DNA from: BS750m-G57 sp964607575
GTDB lineage: Bacteria > Planctomycetota > Phycisphaerae > SM23-33
Direction: 5' to 3'
DNA length: 64,000 nucleotides
Assembly: GCA_964607575.1 (NCBI GenBank)
Contig: CAZSLS010000010.1
Coordinates: forward strand, 1-64,000
Of this stretch, positions 58,448 through 64,000 are shown piece by piece. Within the stretch, counting starts at the first letter, position 1; the number at the start of each line of letters is the position of its first letter. The notes under the pieces are model-generated. The model saw only the letters and a list, made by a program, of their open reading frames with translations, was not told the DNA's origin and did no database searches. A program made the position numbers and the translations under genes.

Positions 58448-60241
58448 TCAGTCCACGCGCTCGAATGTCACGTGAATCGGGCCCTGCTGCTTGCCCTCGG
58501 CGTTGCGGCCGCCTATTACCGTCTTGTCGGCGATAACGAATGTCGGGCGGATGTTACCCTTGCCTTTCGACAGCATCACGTCTTCGAATACGCACACCTT
58601 GTCACCCTTGTTGACCGGTTTGCTCATTGAGACATCGCCCATCCTGATACGGGCCAGCCCCTTGTCGCCGGCGACGAAGGGTTGTCCGTCCCATATGTCG
58701 CCGCGCTTCCAACCGACGATTCCGTATGGTTCGAGCGTTATCCGGTAGGGGCCCGGGTGGACTACCTCGACGGACTTCCCGCCATACATCATAATGCGGA
58801 CGCTCTTCTGCTGATCGTGTCCGACGTGGGGGAGAGGCGCGGGCCTGCTGAGCCCCGGGTTTTTCGTGACATCCTCGTACCAGCGATCGTATTGCTTGAG
58901 CATTGTCGCGACAATCTCGGGGTGTCGGGCGGCTATATCGCTGCTCTCGCCGGGGTCCTTTGCGATATCGTACAACTCGTAACGGAACTCGCTTTCGGGC
59001 ATTGGTTTCGGGGAGTACATCTTGTTGTCGCTCTTCCTGTAGCCTACCGGCTGGACGAGCTTGTACTTGCGGTTGGTTACCATGAAGCAGCGGCGTTTCT
59101 GCGGTTTGCTGTGTGGATATCCCTGTATGATCAGCGTGCGGTCGGGCATGGATTTCCCCTCGCCGAGCAGGGCGAGCAGGCTTATCCCGTCGAAAGCGAT
59201 CCTTTTTTTCGGTTTCACGCCGGCGGCATCGAGGAGTGTGGGCATGATGTCGATGTGGGCTGCGATATCGTTGAGGCGGCGGGCGCCTTTCCACCTCGCC
59301 GGCCAGCTCATCACGCACGGTACGCGGATTCCGCCCTCGTACACCCAGCCCTTCTTGCCTCGCAGACCGGCCAGGAAAATCTGCTTCCCGGTCCACACCG
59401 GACCGTTGTCCGACATGAAGATGACTATCGTGTTGTCGCGAAGACCGAGTTTGTCGAGCTTCTTCATCATTTGCCCGAACCGGTGGTCGATATGCGTTAT
59501 CATCCCGGCGGCGCGCTGGGCCTGGTCGTGGATTAACTTGCCTTCGTACGGTTTTGAATATTTCTTCGGTACCTGGGCGGGCAGGTGCGGGAGATTGGTA
59601 GGCAGGTAGATGAAGAACGGGCGGGCCTTGTTCTTGTCGATGAACTTCTCGGCCTCGTCGAACCACACGTCATTGCAGTATCCCCTGTACCGGGTTTCCT
59701 TATCGTTCTTCCAGAGGATCGGGTCGAAGTATGCTGTCTTGTTCTGCGGCGGGCTGAACTGGCCTTTCATGTGTACGACGGCCTCGTCGAAACCGCGGTC
59801 GATCGCCCGCCGCGGGTAATGCGTTCCCAGGTTGCCCCACTTACCGTAACACGCGGTGGTATATCCGCCTTGCTTAAGAGCTTCGGCGATTGTCATTTCA
59901 TCGACGGGCAGGCGCTGGCCGACCCAGGTTATATGAACCCGGTACGGATGTCGCCCCGTCATCAACGCCGCCCGCGTCGGAGTACACACCGGATCGACAT
60001 AGAACCGATCGAACACGACGTTCTCGCGAGCGAAGCGGTCGAGGTTAGGCGTCTTGATGATCTTGTTCCCGTTGAAGCCAACATCACCGTAGCCCTGGTC
60101 GTCGGTCAGGATCAGTATTATGTTCGGTTTGGCCTGGGGGCCTTTGACGCTCGAGCGTGCGGTCGCAGCGATCCCCGCCAGGGCGCCGGCGACTACGGTT
60201 TGTTTGATAAACTGGCGGCGGTTTAACATTGTTTTGGTCAT
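58448..60241 (-). CDS. Tat-exported sulfatase (family S1)
   Basis: 597 residues. Twin-arginine signal NRRQFIKQTVV at 7-17. Sulfatase start PNIILILTDDQGYGDVG; the formylglycine motif C86-T-P-T-R-A-A-L-M-T-G-R; GKWGNLG and IVIFMSDNGP(V) in the metal-binding C-terminal part of the catalytic domain. The last 110 residues form a non-standard extension (EPYGIVGWKRGDIWDGQPF in part) ending in a beta domain. The C86 must be oxidised by a formylglycine-generating enzyme (not in the window). Probably removes sulfate esters from algal or animal polysaccharides, next to a GH16-like gene. Confidence 0.93.
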   Translation of the reverse strand: MTKTMLNRRQFIKQTVVAGALAGIAATARSSVKGPQAKPNIILILTDDQGYGDVGFNGNKIIKTPNLDRFARENVVFDRFYVDPVCTPTRAALMTGRHPYRVHITWVGQRLPVDEMTIAEALKQGGYTTACYGKWGNLGTHYPRRAIDRGFDEAVVHMKGQFSPPQNKTAYFDPILWKNDKETRYRGYCNDVWFDEAEKFIDKNKARPFFIYLPTNLPHLPAQVPKKYSKPYEGKLIHDQAQRAAGMITHIDHRFGQMMKKLDKLGLRDNTIVIFMSDNGPVWTGKQIFLAGLRGKKGWVYEGGIRVPCVMSWPARWKGARRLNDIAAHIDIMPTLLDAAGVKPKKRIAFDGISLLALLGEGKSMPDRTLIIQGYPHSKPQKRRCFMVTNRKYKLVQPVGYRKSDNKMYSPKPMPESEFRYELYDIAKDPGESSDIAARHPEIVATMLKQYDRWYEDVTKNPGLSRPAPLPHVGHDQQKSVRIMMYGGKSVEVVHPGPYRITLEPYGIVGWKRGDIWDGQPFVAGDKGLARIRMGDVSMSKPVNKGDKVCVFEDVMLSKGKGNIRPTFVIADKTVIGGRNAEGKQQGPIHVTFERVD

Positions 60242-60448
60242 ATAGCAGACCCATTCTCACCTGTAGCAGGGGGCTTGGCAAGGCTCGCCCCGAGCTTCTG
60301 ACACCGACAACTGCTTTGCATGAGTCGGGAGGTAGGGTAGAATCATGCCGAGCGCCCGCAAGGAATACGGGTGACTTCTTATTTGGGAAATCCGGTTGAG
60401 GTTTCCGTCAGGTTGGATCTTCGACTTTTACGACGGGAGAACGCCATC

Positions 60449-61414
60449 ATGGCTTCCGATCACAGTATTGTCAGCAACGGTGGGCGCCGCGAGTTTCTGA
60501 AGAAGACTGCCGTCCTGCCTGCGGTCCTGGCGATTGCTCGTAGCGCAGGTAATTCTTCGGCGGCTGAACCGGCCCCGACGGCGAAGAAGACAACGCTGCC
60601 GCAATTACGCCTGGGCAAGTACTCGCTGTCGCGTTTGATCTGCGGGAACAATCCGTTCGGCGGCGGCTCGCATTTGTCGGTATTCGTTAACCGCGAGATG
60701 CGCAAGTACTATACGCCCGATCAGATCTTCAAGACGCTGCGTCGCTGCCAGGCGGTGGGCATTAACTGCTGGCAGGGGAGCGGGCGTAGTTTGGATCTGT
60801 ATAGGCGTTTCGTCAAGGCCGGGGGCAAGATGCATTATATCGCCATCGCATCCGGTAGTGCAGCGGGCGTCAAGAAGCTCGCCGACGGCGGCTGCATCGC
60901 AATTGCCCATCACGGCGAGACCACCGACAACCTTTTCAAGAGCGGGAAGATCGATCAGATCGGCGATTACCTCAAGAAGGTTCGCGATGCAGGGCTGCTG
61001 GCCGGGGTTTCGACGCACATGCCGGACGTTATTGACGCGATCGAGTCCAAGGGCTGGGACGTGGACTACTACATGACGTGCGTGTACGAGCGCCACCGGA
61101 GTGCCGAGGCTCTGAAGAAGCTTTTGGGACACGTGCCCATCCCCGTCCGAGAAGTGTACCTCCAGGAGGACCCGCCCCGGATGTTCAAGGTGATACGCCA
61201 GACGAAGCGGCCGTGCCTGGCGTTTAAAATACTAGCCGCCGGGCGACTGTCCGATCGCCGCCAATGGGTCGAGCAGGCTTTTCGCGATACGTATAAATCG
61301 ATCAAACCCAACGACGGCGTGATCATCGGGATCTATGACCGCTATAACGACCAGGCCGCAATTAACGCCGAATTCGTGCGACGTTTCGGTTCTGGCGCCC
61401 CATTAAGGAGTTGA
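60449..61414 (+). CDS. Tat-exported aldo/keto-reductase-like protein
   Basis: Start set at ATG 60449 (GGGAG 9 bp upstream), 321 residues. Twin-arginine signal RREFLKKTAVLP followed by an Ala-rich segment. The mature part (RLGKYSLSRLICGNNPFGGG, then INCWQGSGRSLDLYR, then GLLAGVSTHMPDVI, AFKILAAGRLSD) looks like the (beta/alpha)8 aldo/keto-reductase barrel used in planctomycete exported proteins. The catalytic Tyr-His set of AKRs is not evident, so a reductase activity is uncertain. It is coupled closely to the next gene (3 bp gap). Confidence 0.72.
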   Translation: MASDHSIVSNGGRREFLKKTAVLPAVLAIARSAGNSSAAEPAPTAKKTTLPQLRLGKYSLSRLICGNNPFGGGSHLSVFVNREMRKYYTPDQIFKTLRRCQAVGINCWQGSGRSLDLYRRFVKAGGKMHYIAIASGSAAGVKKLADGGCIAIAHHGETTDNLFKSGKIDQIGDYLKKVRDAGLLAGVSTHMPDVIDAIESKGWDVDYYMTCVYERHRSAEALKKLLGHVPIPVREVYLQEDPPRMFKVIRQTKRPCLAFKILAAGRLSDRRQWVEQAFRDTYKSIKPNDGVIIGIYDRYNDQAAINAEFVRRFGSGAPLRS

Positions 61415-61417
61415 CTG

Positions 61418-62662
61418 ATGAGTATGAAACGATTTCAAACGGTTCGCACTGCAATCGGTTGTCTTGTCGTCTTGATTGCACTGGCCCCGGCCGCCGCAGT
61501 CGACGATAAACCCATCGACAAGAAAGCCCAGGCCCAGCGCAGGGCGAAAACCTACATCGCGATCTTCATCAACGGATACAGCGGCGATCCGATGCCCAAG
61601 GAACCGGCGGAGTTCGACAAGCTCTTGAAAGCGATCACCACCGAGGGACACTTCAACGCGGTGTTGTGCAGATACACTCCGGAGCGGGAGGCCCTCTGCA
61701 AGAAACACAAAGTGCTGATGATGGTCGATCTGCTGGCCGACGGTCTGCACGTCTACAGGAATCCCAAAGAATGCGAAGTTCTGCTCAAGAAGCTGCAGGG
61801 TAATCCAACGATTGTGGGATACCACCTGTGGTCCGATCGGTTCGGCAAGACCGGGAAAGGTCGGGCCAGGGACATCAATAATGTCCACAAGTGGGACCCC
61901 ACGCACGCGACCTGGTCCGGAACGTACAAGAACTACAGCCTCAGTTACCTCGCCAAGTCGGACTTTATCAGCTACTACGATTTCTCCTGGAAGCGGGGGC
62001 CGCACAAGAATTTCCCCAATCTTCTGTCGGCCTGGAAAGCGGCCTCGACCCACGGAAACCGGCTCGGTCGTTATTGCGAAACCGACGCGGGTCTGGCGGG
62101 CAAGGGCAATCCCAATCGCCTGCAGTACATTCAGACGACTTCGATCGCCTGCGGGCTTAGGGGGGCGATGTGGCACATCGGCTCGCGCATCATGAACATG
62201 AGCAGCTTCCAGTTCAACCAGTACGGTAAGGATCTCGCCAAGGTGAACGCTTACATCGAGCCTATGCGCCAGGAGATCGCGAAGATCGGCCTGCCCAAGG
62301 CGATCTATTCGACGCCCTGGACAACCGACTGGAACCACCGCCCCGTTCCGCAGAAGGAAGGCCAGATCACCATGCCCCCGGGACTCGAGAAGAACCAGTT
62401 TCCCAAGGATTTCTGGATCCAGCCGGCTGGCGGGGAGTTTGTCATGGGTGTTTCGAAGTATGATTCCAAGGACAAAGACGTCGTGTTCATCGCGAACCAT
62501 GATGCCTACGGCGAGCAGACCATCAAGCTGAAACTCACCAAACCCGTCAAGCCGCGCATCTTCAATCGCAAGACTAAGAAATACGACGCCCTGAGCGTCA
62601 CCGGCGGGGCGATCAGCTTCAAGCTCGAACCGGCCGGCGGAGCTATTATCCTCTTCGAGTAG
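61418..62662 (+). CDS. Secreted TIM-barrel-like protein, probable glycoside-active
   Basis: 414 residues, AAGGAG 7 bp before the ATG at 61418. Signal peptide ends near PAAAVDD. The mature part (TYIAIFINGYSGDPMPKEP, then LCRYTPEREALCKKHKVLMM in part, then PTIVGYHLWSDRF) has the feel of a glycoside-hydrolase clan-A type barrel with a C-terminal beta domain (DVVFIANHDAYGEQTIKLKL in part), but I do not recognise a family. It is translationally close to the Tat protein upstream, and a cupin lipoprotein follows 27 bp later. Confidence 0.6.
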   Translation: MSMKRFQTVRTAIGCLVVLIALAPAAAVDDKPIDKKAQAQRRAKTYIAIFINGYSGDPMPKEPAEFDKLLKAITTEGHFNAVLCRYTPEREALCKKHKVLMMVDLLADGLHVYRNPKECEVLLKKLQGNPTIVGYHLWSDRFGKTGKGRARDINNVHKWDPTHATWSGTYKNYSLSYLAKSDFISYYDFSWKRGPHKNFPNLLSAWKAASTHGNRLGRYCETDAGLAGKGNPNRLQYIQTTSIACGLRGAMWHIGSRIMNMSSFQFNQYGKDLAKVNAYIEPMRQEIAKIGLPKAIYSTPWTTDWNHRPVPQKEGQITMPPGLEKNQFPKDFWIQPAGGEFVMGVSKYDSKDKDVVFIANHDAYGEQTIKLKLTKPVKPRIFNRKTKKYDALSVTGGAISFKLEPAGGAIILFE

Positions 62663-62689
62663 AATTCAAACCACAAAGGAACCCGGCAA

Positions 62690-63190
62690 ATGACCAGTGA
62701 CACGACGAAACGCAGAGCTGTTTATAATGTGGCGATGATCGTGCTGGCGGCAGCGTTTCTAGCCGCCGCGACCGGCTGTAACAACCAGCCAATGACCGGA
62801 GGCATGAAAACAACACTCGCGCACACCGCCCAGACGCCCAAGAAAGTTACCGACTGGGGCTCGCTGGCCTGGACGGTCAACGCCAAGGCGGGCAACTGCA
62901 ACTCGATGACGCTCGGTCGCGTTATCATCAAGGCCGACAAAGCCAATGGGCGCCATCGTCACGGTAACTGCGACGAGCTGCTGTACGTGGTCTCCGGCGA
63001 GCTTGACCACTACGCCGACGACATCGGGACCGTGCGAATGAAACCGGGCGACGTTATAGTCATCCCGGCCGGAGTTGTCCACAACGCTCGTTGCGTTAGC
63101 AAGACCGATGCGGATCTGATCGTGATCTATTCGTCAGCGGCCCGCGAGTTTGAGCCCGTCGCTGCCAGCGCCGAGAACACGCAGGAGTAA
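62690..63190 (+). CDS. Cupin-domain lipoprotein
   Basis: 166 residues, AAAGGA about 11 bp before the ATG. Lipobox AAATGC at about residue 29. The second half is a small cupin: NGRHRHGNCDELLYVVSGELDHY (in part) with the metal-binding His/Glu set, then MKPGDVIVIPAGVVHNARC with the last His. Probably binds a metal and a small acid or sugar in the periplasm. It sits between the TIM-barrel-like gene and a Tm-1-like gene in one plus-strand run. Confidence 0.85.
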   Translation: MTSDTTKRRAVYNVAMIVLAAAFLAAATGCNNQPMTGGMKTTLAHTAQTPKKVTDWGSLAWTVNAKAGNCNSMTLGRVIIKADKANGRHRHGNCDELLYVVSGELDHYADDIGTVRMKPGDVIVIPAGVVHNARCVSKTDADLIVIYSSAAREFEPVAASAENTQE

Positions 63191-63202
63191 AAGGAACCCG
63201 CT

Positions 63203-64000
63203 ATGAGCAAGACGATCGCAATGATTGGCGCCTTCGACACCAAAGGCCCCGAGTACGCCTTCCTGCGCGAGCATGTTCTCGCGCGGGGCTGCGAAGTGCT
63301 GGCGATTAATATCGGCGTACTCGGTACGACCGACCTGTTTGATGTGGACATAGAAGCCGACCAGGTCGCCACCGCCGGAGAGGGAGACCTTTCGGCGCTC
63401 CGGGAGAGCGGAGATCGCGGCGAGGCGATGAAGGTGATGACCGCCGGTGCGCCTGTGTTAGTCAAACGCCTGTACGATGAAGGGAAGTTGGACGGTATTG
63501 TCGGGATGGGCGGTACGGGAGGGACCGCCGTTATCACCGCTGGTATGCGGGCCCTTCCGCTGGGCGTACCGAAAGTGTGCGTTTCGACGGCTGCAGGGTC
63601 TGCAAATACGCCCGCTTACGTCGGCGCCAAGGACATAGTGATGTTTCCGTCGATCGTGGATGTCGCGGGGATCAATCGCATCTCGCGGATTATCTTCACG
63701 CGGGCTGCGGGCGCGATCTGCGGTATGGTCGGCGCCGAACCGGAAACATCGCCCGACGAGAAGCCGATTATCACCGCCTCGATGTTCGGAAATACCACCG
63801 AGTGCATCAACATGTGCATGGACGCCCTGGCGGGCGAGGGGTTCGAAGTGCTGGTGTTCCACGCCACCGGCGCCGGCGGAAAGACGATGGAATCGCTCGT
63901 TCGGGACCGGCTCGTCGACGCCGTTCTGGACGTGACGACCACCGAGTGGGCGGATGAAATCTGCGGCGGAATGTTCAGCGCCGGACAGAAGCGCCTCGAC
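63203..64000 (+). CDS. Tm-1-like (UPF0261) ATP-binding protein, 3' end outside window
   Basis: Start ATG 63203 with AAAGGA upstream; 266 codons are visible and the frame stays open to the window end. IAMIGAFDTKGPEYAFLREH at the start, GIVGMGGTGGTAVITAGMRALPLG (in part) and MFGNTTECINMCMDAL match the Tm-1-like ATP-binding family, which in bacteria often pairs with a downstream TIM-barrel partner of the phosphoenolpyruvate-hydrolase type. No signal peptide, so cytoplasmic. Substrate unknown. Confidence 0.88.
   Translation, partial: MSKTIAMIGAFDTKGPEYAFLREHVLARGCEVLAINIGVLGTTDLFDVDIEADQVATAGEGDLSALRESGDRGEAMKVMTAGAPVLVKRLYDEGKLDGIVGMGGTGGTAVITAGMRALPLGVPKVCVSTAAGSANTPAYVGAKDIVMFPSIVDVAGINRISRIIFTRAAGAICGMVGAEPETSPDEKPIITASMFGNTTECINMCMDALAGEGFEVLVFHATGAGGKTMESLVRDRLVDAVLDVTTTEWADEICGGMFSAGQKRLD

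Overview
The window looks like a chromosomal segment of an environmental planctomycete (Planctomycetota, most likely Phycisphaerae-like). The evidence is: two PEP-CTERM secreted proteins plus a GH16-like protein with dockerin-type repeats and a PEP-CTERM tail; giant PQQ-propeller proteins; paired GH127 enzymes; a Tat-exported sulfatase; DUF1593 and DUF1638 proteins; an HzsA-related cytochrome fragment; a pseudopilin; and LptF/LptG permeases, which imply a diderm envelope. GC is high except in one lower-GC island at about 32.0-34.8 kb. I see no rRNA, transposase, integrase or CRISPR array. There is one tRNA (Gln, CTG).

Layout. 1-3.7 kb: the 3' end of an HzsA-like c-type cytochrome, then an ECF sigma factor with a membrane anti-sigma-like protein fused to three discoidin-like domains. 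3.8-8.4 kb: a 1536-residue PQQ-propeller chimera. 8.6-10.9 kb: a LeuC/aconitase-type large subunit and an SDR-fold protein that lacks the usual Tyr/Lys. 10.9-15.1 kb (minus): nadE, a zinc-ribbon membrane protein, DUF1638. 15.3-20.2 kb: PilZ, a zincin/STN protein, and a C69 peptidase coupled to a degenerate phosphoesterase. 20.3-28.8 kb (plus): a second PQQ chimera, two GH127 enzymes and a small proline-rich membrane protein. 28.8-31.6 kb: a pseudopilin remnant, GYF-TM2, DUF1593 and a lipoprotein.

31.7-35.1 kb is the most unusual part. A lower-GC module encodes two SIR2-like proteins. One sits in a minus-strand operon behind a 36-codon ORF and a coiled-coil membrane protein; the other is divergent. 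The module lies between inverted copies of an intergenic repeat and next to an orphan 127-bp fragment of a gene like the neighbouring 35.1-36.9 kb one. This resembles an antiphage-type cassette, but function is inferred only.

35.1-47.4 kb: a secreted propeller enzyme, two PEP-CTERM proteins, tRNA-Gln, a cold-shock gene with a long leader, a parvulin, a hybrid kinase with an altered H-box, a release-factor-like GGQ protein, a TPR protein and a 2-hydroxyacid dehydrogenase. 47.4-47.85 kb: a 420-bp nested palindrome. 47.85-51.8 kb: lptG/lptF and rsmE. 52.0-55.3 kb: pseudopilin, radical SAM protein, exported O-methyltransferase-like protein and a secreted unknown. 55.3-60.2 kb (minus): a YVTN/di-haem cytochrome lipoprotein, a GH16-like protein and a sulfatase. 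60.4-64 kb: a Tat-exported aldo/keto-reductase-like protein, a secreted TIM-barrel-like protein, a cupin lipoprotein and a truncated Tm-1-like gene.

Functionally most of the window serves export and breakdown of complex, probably sulfated or arabinose-containing polysaccharides, with envelope biogenesis (Lpt, lipoproteins, Tat/Sec substrates) and a few housekeeping genes (nadE, rsmE, csp, tRNA-Gln) between.
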